DNA from: Paulinella micropora
Taxonomy: Eukaryota > Cercozoa > Imbricatea > Euglyphida > Paulinellidae
DNA length: 64,000 nucleotides
Direction of reading: 5' to 3'
Assembly (NCBI GenBank): GCA_019918135.1
Contig: WBZZ01000491.1
Location: 1 to 64,000 of the forward strand
This document shows positions 50,698 to 60,500 of the stretch, one piece after another. The first letter of the stretch is position 1; each line of letters begins with the position of its first letter. The notes beneath the pieces are model-generated. The model had not been told where the DNA came from and did no database searches. It was given only the letters and a program-made list of their open reading frames with translations. The position numbers and the translations under genes are program-made.

Positions 50698-52138
50698 CAT
50701 CAAAATTTCAACTCCCTTAACAAGCACACTACGTTGAAGAATGGCGAATGTGTAATGGTTAAGATTAGTTATGCCTACACCACTCGCATCATTACCTGTA
50801 GTTAAAACGAATTCATATCGCCTCTCAGTGTCTAGGCTTAAACCGCTCACCTCCTAGCCGTCTGTGTCCTTATCGCACAGCGGGCGGTTATTGTCCCAAG
50901 TATCTACGTGGAACCAGTTGTAATGATAAACATCGCTGTTTAGGATAGCACTTCCTTTCAACTTATCCTTCAAAATCATATAGTCCTCATTTTCCTTTGT
51001 GTCAATATCAAACTGCTGGAGACGAGAGCCGTCAAGGGTTGAATAGTATTTTAAAAACTTTACGCCAGATCTGTTGTCGTTATCAAAAGAAATATTAGCA
51101 CTCTCAGTGAAATGAAAGGCTGAAGTATAAATACGACGAATTCTTTCACCCTGCGAGCGGTTCATCTTCATAACATAGTTCTGTTGGTTTGTTTGAAGAC
51201 TTTGCTTCCAAGCAATAGGATACTCAATCTTAAATGGAAAGCCTTCACCGCAATCTTTTGTTGGACACCGAGGATGACATTTGGGTCAGTCTCAACAGCA
51301 AGGAATAGATTTAGGTTAGAGACGATAGCACCAGCGGTCGTAGCGGCAGCGCCAGTGGAAATAGAACTTACATCAGTGCCATAGAATGAAGAGCGGTTGG
51401 TTTCAGCCCACACAATCCGCATATCCAAAATTTCATTAAATCCAATAGTCTTATCCAGTTCAAAAATAGTGCCAAACAGCATACCCAAAGGAAACTTAAC
51501 ATTAATAACAGGAGAGGCACCATTGTTAGTTCCACCTTCAAAATACTTAGCCTCCTCAAAAGGAACATTAACCAAACTATAATCACCCGCAGTGCTATCG
51601 GCGAGAGCGGTATCATTATTACGGCGGGCATTAACAAGTGGCACTTTGTAATATCCTTGAACTGCAGCGACCAATCCTGCAGTATTGCCTGCAGCAGTAA
51701 TTGCCGCTCTTGCCGCTACGGTTCCAATTTCAACTTTTCCAGCATTACCAGCACCATGGTTTTCAAGTGCCATAAATTTTTCATATTTAATCTCGGGTTT
51801 CCAAATCATCTTAGTGTAATTACCCACATGTTGAAGATTACACAGATACTGCCCGCTTCGGCTTCGCAATTCAATAGTTTTAATTATAGACAGACAATCC
51901 ATATAGATACGATTGTAGCGACCAGCACCACCTGCAGCAGACGGAGTGTAAGTAAATCGCAACACACTCCTCGCAAGGTTCAAAGGACGAGTAGGAATTT
52001 CAAAGGTGTTTTCCATACCACCAGCAGTAGTAAGTGCGACAGGTTGCGAGCCTTCACGAGTGGTAAGTTTAGTTAATTCATACTTACCAGCAGTTCCTTA
52101 GTCTGATGGACTAGTTCTCCTCCGTATTGGACAGGCAT
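50692..52138 (-). pseudogene. mcp: Polinton-like virus major capsid protein, with two shifts and one stop
   Basis: The start is the ATG at 52138 (MPVQYGGELVHQTK). A shift near 52100 leads to the long frame 52016-51168 and a shift near 51225 leads to the frame ending at 50854. An in-frame TAG there is followed by coding sequence (FVLTTGNDASGVGITNLNHY) to TGA at 50692. About 480 residues in total. Beta-rich with Gly/Ala-rich loops (FTYTPSAAGGAGRYNRIY, FHFTESANISFDNDNRSG, NWFHVDTWDNN). The length, the ending and its place next to penton and protease fit the double-jelly-roll MCP of PLVs and polintons. It forms the capsid hexons. Confidence 0.75.
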
Positions 52139-52228
52139 TTTTTGTTTTGTTTTTGAAGTAGTGTAAATTAACTAATTCACCAGAATATATAATAGTATAG
52201 AAAAAAAATAAATAATTCTAAAATTACC

Positions 52229-53041
52229 CTACCGCGATTTCAACAAATTGAAGAATAAATTAAATAAACTAAAATAATTAGTTTCACGATAAACAAGTAA
52301 TGTCATAACGACTCCCAAACCATTAAGATTAATCGCTTGGTCGTTTTCGTCCGTCAAGTAAAATCTAAATAAATTGTTTGAATTAGCGGACAATGTTTTA
52401 CCATACTCAGACCCGCTTCCATCATAGATAACAGACCCAAAATGAATTTCGTTGGCTGTGTATATTTCTTGAAGCACATGATTATCACCTTCATTCACCA
52501 AATCAGATTGAAGATACAGAGTTTTTTCACCAGTTAAAATAATTACATTTGGCGATTTAATAAAATCATTAGCGAAGAAATATGTTGAGTTTCTATCAAA
52601 CCCCATTACCTCGTGAATACGGGTATCACCATCAAATATAAACCGCGGTTGAATACCTCCGTTATTTGAAACACTGAATGTTAATTTGCCATCCTCCGCT
52701 TCTGTGTTTGTATTGTTGCTTGAGACAACATAAGTATAGTCATTCGGACTTTCTGTCGTCAATATCTCAGATAAATGATTTTTTTAATTGTTCATTGTGT
52801 AGTTTCCCTCGGGTATTGTAATTAAAGCCTCATACCCGTCTTCGGATAATGTAAAAGTATTATATGGAGAGGCAACTGAATAATACGACTTCGGCACATA
52901 ACTATGAAGAATTTTACAATGTGTGGGATTGTCTAGCCCCTTCATATTGACTTCGTGTGTAAAGTCGCTGTCTGTTCCAGTTATTCTATTTTTACTATTT
53001 ATGTAATAGATACCAGAACTTTTTCCTCCCTTGTAATCCAT
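52229..53041 (-). pseudogene. PLV penton (minor capsid) protein, one frameshift
   Basis: Best start is the ATG at 53041, right after the shared leader hairpin (MDYKGGKSSGIYYINSKNRI). It runs in one frame to 52784, then continues in the next frame (FSVSNNGGIQPRFIFDGDT, ILTGEKTLYLQSDLVNEGD, YKTLSANSNNLFRFYLTDEN-type) to a TAG at 52229, about 270 residues. The predicted beta strands, length and position between protease and MCP match the single-jelly-roll penton of polinton/PLV particles. The shift lies in an A/T run near 52785. Confidence 0.7.
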
Positions 53042-53095
53042 GATATTTAGAATTGCGCTTCGTGCTCCGCACTCGCTTATTCTAAACATCGTTTT
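53042..53095 (-). promoter_or_regulatory. Shared leader hairpin of the penton gene
   Basis: Reading leftwards, ACGATGTTTAGAATAAGCGA, then GTGC-GGA-GCAC, then GAAGCGCAATTCTAAATATC, ending directly at the ATG. Outer arms (TTTAGAAT/ATTCTAAA) and inner arms (GTGC/GCAC) pair. The same layout with compensating differences precedes the ATPase gene. Confidence 0.65.
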
Positions 53096-53148
53096 TTTCT
53101 TTTTCAAAAAATTAATGCTTATTGTAATCCTTAAAAGTGCGTAGCCCC

Positions 53149-53185
53149 CGATGTTTGTTGAAGACGTAGTCTGAAACAAATATCA
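53149..53185 (-). terminator. 37-bp hairpin element after the protease stop (copy 1)
   Basis: A 37-bp sequence that starts with the protease TGA stop. It is identical, in inverted orientation, to 56481-56517, which starts with the stop of another gene. It folds into an imperfect hairpin (TTTGTTTCAGAC against GTCTTCAACAAA, 3-nt loop). In both places it has the same orientation relative to the gene that precedes it, so a 3'-end or termination signal is likely. Confidence 0.65.
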
Positions 53186-53956
53186 AATATATGTATCAAA
53201 ACTACCATAACCATTCTGTGCTTTTAATTTTTCCGCTTCTTCTTCTTTCAAGTCTGTGAAACCACTGGCGAATTTGAATTTAATTCCTTTTGCCCGCTCC
53301 ATTAGAAACCTCATACTATGCCAACCACACATGTCTGAGGTGTCTGATTGTTGTTTTACTTGATTGACCTTCATTAATAAATAACTATCTGGGTGGCTTT
53401 TATCTATTAGTTGTTCCATTTGTTGTTGAAAGTTTTCAGTTGGCTCGTAAAGTGCTAAAGGGTCATACACTTCAACACTCCGGTCTTTATCTAGACTTAC
53501 AAAAACACTAATCCAATGGGACCCCGCTTGTTTGTGATTATCCAAGTTCATAATAAATCCGTATCGCTTTCTGCTTCCGGGCTTCAACTTGTAGATTTCA
53601 TCACAGGTTATCGCTCCGAGATACCATCCATATTTTTTCATTATGTCATCTATTTCATTAGTCATTAGTCCACGACCCTCGCCCTGCTGTTGCTCGTCTG
53701 TCTGTAGTTGCTCTGGCTGTGGCTCCTCTGGCTGTGGCTCCTCTGGCTGTGGCACCTCTGGCTGTGGCTCCGCAGAACTTGTGCTCGAGGGTGGTGCTAC
53801 ATCTGTTGGTTGTGTCTCCGCTGGTTGTGGATTTGTCATTTCAAATATAAGTTGTTTAGCATCTGTTGAAGTTTCAAAAAGTGGTTGGTCTATTGGTGAT
53901 AGAGTGCTATTTACAGGAGTTTTTTTTTTCATTCTTTTTGCTTTTATTTTTAGCAA
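53183..53956 (-). CDS. Adenovirus-type (Ulp1-like) maturation protease
   Basis: A 257-residue protein. Residues about 40-95 are a Pro/Glu/Gln-rich linker (PEEPQPEEPQPEQ). The C-terminal 150 residues have the cysteine-protease signature: His in GSHWISVF (147), acidic EVYDPL (Asp 165) and nucleophile Cys in DMCGWHSMRFL (210). The Gln of the oxyanion hole is probably in KVNQVKQQ (198-203). This is the C5-type protease that polintons, PLVs and adenoviruses use to process capsid proteins. The frame is intact. Its start overlaps the end of the coiled-coil gene by about 50 bp. The MKKKTPVN Met is an alternative start. Confidence 0.85.
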   Translation of the reverse strand: MLKIKAKRMKKKTPVNSTLSPIDQPLFETSTDAKQLIFEMTNPQPAETQPTDVAPPSSTSSAEPQPEVPQPEEPQPEEPQPEQLQTDEQQQGEGRGLMTNEIDDIMKKYGWYLGAITCDEIYKLKPGSRKRYGFIMNLDNHKQAGSHWISVFVSLDKDRSVEVYDPLALYEPTENFQQQMEQLIDKSHPDSYLLMKVNQVKQQSDTSDMCGWHSMRFLMERAKGIKFKFASGFTDLKEEEAEKLKAQNGYGSFDTYI

Positions 53957-54773
53957 TCATTTTTGTTGTCAATTCTTCTAGTTTATTCCATCCATCTTCT
54001 GCAGATGATATGTTTTCAGTGATTTTTTGTGTGTAGAACCATCTCTTTAAACTAGTGGCGTAGTCGTTTGAACCTTTGTTTTTTATGATAGGGATATTAA
54101 TGCCTGCTTTTTGAAGGTGGTTTATTATTATATGATTTTTCATTTTTTTAGTACTACGCCAATTTAATCTCGTTTTCTCAGAGAACATTTCATCAATAAT
54201 TCTTCGTCTCTTTTCTTCTTCCAAATCTTTTGCTTGTTTATCTACTTTGTCAGTTATATCAGTTATTTTTGGGGAAGATGTAGTTGCTGTTTTCTTTGGC
54301 TTATTTATCGTTGAAGGGGGATTTGGTTTCGCTATAATCGGCGGTGCAGCTTGTGCTGTCAATAACCCCTGTCTATGTAGTCGTTCAGCAGTTAGTTATT
54401 GAATAAGTCGTTGTTCCTTCTTCTGTTCCCTATCCTTTTCTTCCTGTCTTTCCTTAATCTCCGCCAGTTCTCTTTTATGTTCCCTATCCATTATATCTTG
54501 TCTTTCCTTAGCATCGGCTATGTCTTTTCTTTCTTGCCTCTTCTTTTCCTCTTCTAAATCCTCCCGTGCTGTCTTTTCTGTTTTCTCTATAGCCTCAATA
54601 CCCTCATACTTTTCCTTTCTGAGTTTGTCTAAGTGGTCTTGAATTGCTGTTCTCGTATTCTGTTCAATCTCTGACAGGCTCTGGACTTTTCTTAAATCCT
54701 CCTTTTTGGTAGTTCGCTTTGCTTAAGTATTTCATAGAAAGTTTAACAATTTGAAGTGTGCTCATATCATTTG
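53907..54773 (-). pseudogene. Coiled-coil protein with one shift and one stop
   Basis: Starts near 54773 (MSTLQIVKLSMKYLSKANYQ). It is followed after a shift near 54710 by a Lys/Glu coiled coil (EKKRQERKDIADAKERQD, KRELAEIKERQEEKDREQ) to an in-frame TAA near 54400. The same frame then continues (LTAERLHRQGLL) through a Pro-rich linker to a basic end at 53907, about 285 residues. It sits between the core protein and protease genes. Function unknown. A scaffolding or cement role is a guess from the coiled coil and position. Confidence 0.5.
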
Positions 54774-54954
54774 TTTTCTTACCGAAATTAAGATGATATT
54801 TTTTTACCCTTTTGGATAATGTAAGGCCTCCCGCTCTTATTTCTATAAACCCGCGGTGGTCTTACCTTAATAGGCTTCCTTTTTTTTTGGTTTTAGCAAC
54901 CATTGTATATTAACAAAAAATATTTCCACATAATTTCAAACAAAATATCATCAT

Positions 54955-55287
54955 TTAAAATTTTAGTGCCCCGCATCCTCTCTGCTTTTTCTTGCCATAT
55001 CCGAGTTTTGAAGCGGTAGCTTGGACAGACCCAGCATAAGGCACTCCAATACTGCTTAAGGCTCCCGCAGTTCTAGAAATTACTTTGTTATCACGAAGGA
55101 ATTTATTAACAGCCAAGGCCGTTTTCCCCACTTTTTGCCAGTTAATTTTACCGCCAGCCTGTCCCTTGCCTCCTTGCTTCTTCTTACGACCAGTTTTCTT
55201 TTTGCCTCCAGCCATATTTGTGCTTGAGTTAATGGTTCGTTTACCGATTGTTGGAATGACTTCAACACGAGTTGTTTTCACTACCAT
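54955..55287 (-). CDS. Basic core-like protein
   Basis: A 110-residue, strongly basic protein (GGKKKTGRKKKQGGKGQ near residue 30, KKKQRGCGALKF at the end) with Gly-rich spacing and one hydrophobic middle helix. This composition matches the DNA-condensing core proteins (protein X/VII-like) of adenoviruses, polintons and PLVs. It lies between ATPase and coiled-coil genes. The stop TAA lies in a short palindrome (TAAAATTTTA). The frame is intact. Confidence 0.6.
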   Translation of the reverse strand: MVVKTTRVEVIPTIGKRTINSSTNMAGGKKKTGRKKKQGGKGQAGGKINWQKVGKTALAVNKFLRDNKVISRTAGALSSIGVPYAGSVQATASKLGYGKKKQRGCGALKF

Positions 55288-55325
55288 TATACTATGAAAA
55301 AATATTTAAAAATCAAATAATTATT

Positions 55326-56138
55326 TTAGACGAAATTAAAGTTTTTGCGAAGTTCATCATCAACACTTGAGACATAAAGAAAATTAAATCTCTCCTTTGT
55401 AGCCTCGTGATACTTTTGAAGAAAATAATCAAAGTCAAAAGATAAGTCTAAGTGTTTATACACGAGTTCCATTTTATCCTGAGACTGACCCGGAAAGATT
55501 AATAAATAATCTAACTGCTTAATGGCTTCTGGCCGTAGGTCGTTCAGATACTGACTTGACATAATAACCTTACTTTTATAGTGCCTATTCTTTTTTAACA
55601 AATCGCTCACGGATTTATCTCTTAATCCACTTCCTAAATCGTCCAAAACAAAAACAACCTCTGGTGAAACATAATTACTTGGTCTCTCTTTCTTCTCACC
55701 TCCTTCTTCTTTTTTCTTTTCCTTTCCGAAATAAAGAAATTGTGGTTTCTCTATTTCCTCTTTGTCGTGTTTTATTTCGCCTTCGTGTTGCTCGTCATGT
55801 CTGTTCAGTTTGTCAAGTTCATAGTCTATCACATTTACACCATCTGATTTGAGAAATGTATACATTGCCATTGGGTTTCCCCTGTTCTTAAAGTGCTTAA
55901 CCATTGCTTTATAAATGTAGTCCTTGTGTATTGTTGAAGCGATAATTACAATACGGGTCTTTCTGTCGGTTGTCCTTTTCAGTATTTCAAAGAGTGCTGT
56001 TGTTTTCCCGCTCTTCTTACGGGCGAGTAGAAATATATTTGAATAGGGCTCATTAAATAATTTATAACCTTTTGCTTTTTTGTTTTCTTCGCCTTCCTGC
56101 TTCACTGGTTTCACCTTAATGCTATTAATCTTTTCCAT
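55326..56138 (-). CDS. A32-type genome-packaging ATPase
   Basis: A 270-residue FtsK/HerA-superfamily packaging ATPase. Walker A ARKKSGKTT (39-47), Walker B VVFVLDDLG (161-169) and a downstream SSQYLNDL arginine/sensor region (residues about 195-205) are all present. It pumps DNA into preformed capsids in PLVs, virophages and NCLDVs. A Lys/Glu-rich insert (residues about 115-155) is longer than usual. The frame is intact with ATG at 56138, directly after the shared leader hairpin. Confidence 0.9.
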   Translation of the reverse strand: MEKINSIKVKPVKQEGEENKKAKGYKLFNEPYSNIFLLARKKSGKTTALFEILKRTTDRKTRIVIIASTIHKDYIYKAMVKHFKNRGNPMAMYTFLKSDGVNVIDYELDKLNRHDEQHEGEIKHDKEEIEKPQFLYFGKEKKKEEGGEKKERPSNYVSPEVVFVLDDLGSGLRDKSVSDLLKKNRHYKSKVIMSSQYLNDLRPEAIKQLDYLLIFPGQSQDKMELVYKHLDLSFDFDYFLQKYHEATKERFNFLYVSSVDDELRKNFNFV

Positions 56139-56204
56139 TGATATTTTAGAATTGCGTTTCGTGCTGTCGCACTCTCACTTATTCTAAAACATCGTTTTAT
56201 TCAA
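56139..56204. promoter_or_regulatory. Shared bidirectional leader hairpin between ATPase and a small gene
   Basis: The 66-bp interval separates two divergent ATGs (56138 minus, 56205 plus). It contains TTTTAGAAT/ATTCTAAAA outer arms and GTGC/GCAC inner arms, ending AAACATCG towards the plus gene. Its near symmetry would let it serve both genes. Same layout as 53042-53095. Confidence 0.65.
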
Positions 56205-56483
56205 ATGTCATTCACACCGACCAAAATGAATGTTAAGTTTATTCATTATACGAACGACCAGACTGAAACCAAAACCAGAATTCTTTATATGGACAGAATT
56301 GGAATTATCGGCACATTCGCTAATAGTAATATAGCAAACATTTCAAACCTTAGTTATAATTTAGGTGTCGTTGGATGGACGGACGGACAATATACATTTA
56401 AAGTCCTTGAAACTGACAGCGGAATTATTGATACAGGAAATTTAGCGGGAAGAATTGTTGTATGCCTAGAGTTTTTAGGCTGA
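56205..56483 (+). CDS. Small PLV protein, beta-rich
   Basis: Ninety-two residues starting MSFTPTKMNVKFIHYTND, with alternating strands (RILYMDRIGIIG, LVVGWTDGQYTFKV-like) and an acidic turn. The frame is intact. Its TGA stop begins the second 37-bp hairpin element. Position next to the ATPase and a PSI-like secreted protein suggests a virion protein. No family recognised. Confidence 0.55.
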   Translation: MSFTPTKMNVKFIHYTNDQTETKTRILYMDRIGIIGTFANSNIANISNLSYNLGVVGWTDGQYTFKVLETDSGIIDTGNLAGRIVVCLEFLG

Positions 56484-56517
56484 TATTTGTTTCAGACTAC
56501 GTCTTCAACAAACATCG
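56481..56517 (+). terminator. 37-bp hairpin element after a stop codon (copy 2)
   Basis: Identical to the reverse complement of 53149-53185. It starts with the TGA stop of the 92-residue gene. The CAACAAACATCG end resembles the ACATCG motif of the leader hairpins. Confidence 0.65.
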
Positions 56518-56645
56518 TAAAACCATTTAATTTCTTGTAAATGAAAAAAAATAAATGTTTTGCTTCCCACAAAATCATTGCTCAGAAAAATAATCTTTTG
56601 GTATTTGAACTCACTCATCATATATTTTGTATAATATATAAAAAA

Positions 56646-56894
56646 ATGATTTTAATATTCTTGTTTATGAGGTCTGTGTTAGGTCGGACGGCCTGCGACT
56701 TTTACTCGCGGGTAAGCGAAAAAAAGAATGAGAGTTGTGCTTATTGTATAAAGCAAGGTATTGAAACTAAATTTAAATGTGTATATAAGCCTTTTAGTAA
56801 TATGTGTATTGGATGGGATGATGCCCTGCCTTTAATGTGTGCCGGCGATAGTTCTTGGTATAAAATACATTTATACGAGTGCTCGTCTTTTTGA
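56646..56894 (+). CDS. Small secreted Cys-rich (PSI-like) protein
   Basis: Best start ATG at 56646, since the upstream Met is less likely. MILIFLFMRSVLGRTAC is a plausible signal peptide. The following 65 residues have eight Cys with a C...C-x2-C...C pattern (ESCAYCIKQG, NMCIGWDD) like the PSI/plexin fold. A secreted or virion-surface role is likely. It is convergent with the membrane protein and fibre genes. Confidence 0.5.
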   Translation: MILIFLFMRSVLGRTACDFYSRVSEKKNESCAYCIKQGIETKFKCVYKPFSNMCIGWDDALPLMCAGDSSWYKIHLYECSSF

Positions 56895-56917
56895 AAAAAG
56901 GACACAAAAACTCAGTT

Positions 56918-57561
56918 TTATTTCTTACTTGAAGAAGGTGAAGGAAGGCATATCCCAATCAATAGTGTTAAAATTCCGACATAAGTATTAGCAACCTCAC
57001 AAGGTAAGTTCTTTTCAGATAGCCTTACGATACAAAGGGTTATATTTGAAATCAGACGAAAAGAAAGAACAAAAGAACCACGGATTTATTGCTGATGAAG
57101 TTAAAAAAATATTTCCTGAATTTGTATCTGAAAGTGGAATGAAAGCAGATGATGGAAATGGAAATCTTGAAGGCATAACATATACAAGTTTTATACCAAT
57201 ATTAGTCAGTGCTTTTCAGCACATGGCGGAAAAGGTAGTTAATTTAGAAAAAGAAAATAAAACTTTACTTAATATATTACAAGACCAAGCAAACCAATTA
57301 GCAGAAATCCGAGCAGTCGTTTTCCCTAATGTCTAATAATACAACTAGACTTCACAGACCTCCACCTATTATGGATATGGATGGAGAACTAACTCCCGAA
57401 TTAAAGTCTCGTGTTCTTGAAGTAGAACTAAAGACTGAGGAAAAAAAAGTAGATCATGAATTGGAGGATAACTGGAATTGTTGTTGTATAAAAAATAGAC
57501 GAACCGACAGCCGACTTATTAAATGCTTATTTCAAATGGGTATCATTATCGCCATTAATAT
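56918..57561. pseudogene. Small membrane-protein gene broken by an inversion
   Basis: The N-terminal part reads rightwards from the ATG at 57329 (MSNNTTRLHRPPPIMDMDGE), acidic then basic, ending in a hydrophobic MGIIIAI at 57561. Coding-like sequence for the rest lies on the minus strand at 57007-56918 and has a hydrophobic segment (YVGILTLLIGICL). If the 57012-57561 segment is flipped, the two parts meet in frame, giving a two-pass membrane protein. In its present arrangement the gene is interrupted. Its ATG overlaps the fibre stop by eight bases, so the two genes were coupled. Confidence 0.65.
57012..57336 (+). pseudogene. Fibre C-terminal half (S74 chaperone part 2), inverted
   Basis: Plus-strand frame with KNHGFIADEVKKIFPEF, ITYTSFIPILVSAFQ and a C-terminal coiled coil (VVNLEKENKTLLNIL). 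This is the second half of a peptidase S74 (intramolecular chaperone) domain. The first half (SDRRLKSDI) lies on the minus strand at about 57600. It begins directly after GTTC at 57008-57011 and the two halves fit in frame across the flipped junction. Confidence 0.8.
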
Positions 57562-57565
57562 GAAC

Positions 57566-60500
57566 AACAATTTATTTTCATTAGTTTCTCACAACAATCC
57601 CCGCAGTCTAATGTTTGAATATCTGATTTTAGCCTCCTGTCCGATGAGTTTGTCCAAGTTCCGTTAAGCGGAACATAAGTATAACTGCCAGACGGCTCAC
57701 CTGAAGAGTTTGAAGTAGTCCAAGCATGTAGAATTCCCTGAGATGAGCAGATTGTGACATAATTTGAATATCCTCCTGATTTCATATATATTTGTGGGTC
57801 GTAAGTAGAACTTGGTCTTTGTCTTATTGTTAAAGAACCGCTGGATGTTGTTGGAAGAGTTAATGTTGAAAAACAACTTATAGCACTCTGAGCATAGATA
57901 ACTCCACTTCCCCTCGCATAAAAATTTAAATCTTGATCGGTATTGCTTCCCGTAGCATATATTGAATTATAACCAAAACCAACTCCCTGTGTCCCATTGC
58001 TGTGTCTGAATTCAACACCGGCAGAAGATGCTCCAAGATTGGCTGTGACATATAACCCGACTGGTGTGGCATGAGACCCACTTCTTGCTTCTCCTCTTAT
58101 ATCTGCCGTACTATTAACAACAGATATGCCTGCATTTGCGGTTATTACCCCTGTATTGCTTATGTTCATCGCCTCGCTAAATGCTATGGCTCCTCCAAGT
58201 GATACTCCTGATTTGTAGTTAAAAGCGAGTTTGTTGCTCATCTTGTATATTTGAAAGTTGGAGTTTATGTTGCTTGATTTCCAACCACCCCCCTCCCAAT
58301 AATTATCAAAACTTAAAGCAATATTGTCCTGACTATAATTCAATAATTGGAATGTGGGATAAATTGATATATGAACAAATGCTTGAATATGTGGACCATT
58401 CGTACTTCCTTCTGTTCCATATAATTCTAAGCCACCAGTTGTTCTGCCTATTCCTTTCGTTGTTCTGCCTATGATTATCGGTTTGCCTAGTGCTGTTGTT
58501 ATTTTATCACTCGTTGTTAATGTGGTTGTAGTCATGCCAGTAGTGGAAGTGATTGTTCCAGCACTTGTTATGTTGTTTGAGTTCATATCTAAGTCCCCAT
58601 AAAATCGCATACCACCAGCATTGTTAAAACGGACAATGTCAGATGAAGCACTTTTATTATCCAAAAGTTTTGAAATATAAAGACCTGCTCCTTTTACATC
58701 AAATGCTACATTCGTGAATACATAACCTCTTTGGTTGGCGGTTCCACTTGTAGCAGTATTTAGAGTAAATAAGAAATATTGATAATCACCTGATGTCTGC
58801 GAAAAGAATATATCTCCTCCATTTGGTTTAATATCCTCGCCCCATTATATGTTATATTTCCACCATTAATGATAACTTGATTATTAAAATCAGCCGTTTG
58901 GGTTAAAGTTAGATATTTTATCGTAGTGCTCGCCCCATTAAATGTTTTACTTCCTGTTATGGTTTGGTCCGTTGAGTTAGTTTTACATTTTGTATGTCTA
59001 ATGTATCCACATAACTTTTGTTTGCTCCGTCCGTTGTTGCTGATGGTGTGGCTAAGTTTGTTATACTGTTGTTGTTCAAACTTAATGTTGTTCCAGTTGC
59101 GGTTATAATTAAAGTATTACCTGAATATAATTCTACATATGAACCAGTTATTTGTATTGGATACCAAGTCGCTGTTGCTGTTTTTTGTGCTGCAATCATT
59201 CCTATTTTTGTATCAAATGCTATGCCGATGCCGTCAAAAGTAGTAGGATTGGATGAACCACTTACTTCTAAAGTTGATGTAAATTTTTTATTTCCTGCTA
59301 TGGGTTGGTCTCCTGTTAGTTTAACCACCGAAGTATCAAGGACAGAAACATCCACACCATCAACAGGATTAACATTTGTTATGCTTTGGCTTTTCATATC
59401 AATACCCGCACTAGCATTTATTATGTTGCTGAATGTTTTGGTTCCTGCTATGGTTTGGTCTCCTATTAGTTTAACCACCGAACCATCAACTGCAAGAGTG
59501 GTGAGATTTATTCCATTATATGTAGAAGCCCCTGAAATAGCATAACCACCCATATTTAATGCTCCTGTCATACTGGTGGTGCCGTCTAATCTAAGAAAGG
59601 GCGATGCCACATTTCGCCATTGTCCTGTGCTATAAATAAGCAGTTGATTATCTGTTGCTGTTGTTATAATCACATCACTATGTTTATCAATACTTCCACT
59701 TGCTGACACTTTCGCGTTGTTGGAGTCGTGCTCTGATAACCAAGTTGCGATAGCCCTACCATTTAGTTGATTTACATTTGTAATGTTTTGGTTGTTCATA
59801 TTTATTCCTCCCGTCATACTTGCAGTGCCGTCTAATCTCAGAAAGGGTGAAGTCGTATTTCTCCATTGACCTGTGCTATAAATAAGCAGTTGGTTATCTG
59901 CTGGGAAGCCCGTTATTGTCACATCGCTGTGGCTATCTATACTTCCACCTGCTGACACTTTATTATTATTATCATTATGCTCAAATATCCATTCATCAAC
60001 ATCTTTGGTATTTAGTAAATTTACTCCTGTTATATTCTTCCTTCCCATACTAATATTGCCGAATTCATCAACATTTTTGGAAATGTTTTATTTACCCAGT
60101 TTATTGAATTATATGTTAGATAACTATTAGTGGCTATTGGTGCGGTTATGACTACATCAGAAAGTGTGTCAATTGAACCGAGGGAGGTATTCTTCCATTT
60201 ACCATCTACATCATTATATGTTAAGTATTGACCGACCACTGGTGCAGATATGTTAGTGTCAATCAGATTGTATAGACTGGTTTGATGCGGATTGGAAGTA
60301 TTGCTTCTGTGCTGAGTTGAGGCTTTGACTTCGTCGTTGTCCCTCACTCGTTGCTCTGTATAGTATAAATTTTTTCCTTCTTTGATGTCCGTCGTTGATT
60401 TTAAAGCGAGACGTGTGTCAAAGCGGTTATCAGTCCAATATTAATTAAGCCCTTCTTTTAGGTCTGTTGTTGATTTTAAAGCGAGCCGTGCATCAAAGCG

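Noticed and set aside
57004-57018. GTAAGTTCTTTTCAG looks like a 15-nt intron
   Set aside because: It sits at the inversion junction. Removing it does not give an open upstream frame on the plus strand, whereas the inversion explains both flanking frames.
45355-60450. Stop-codon reassignment (TAG and TAA read through)
   Set aside because: Intact genes in the same elements use both codons as terminators, and the in-frame stops come together with frameshifts, as in decay.
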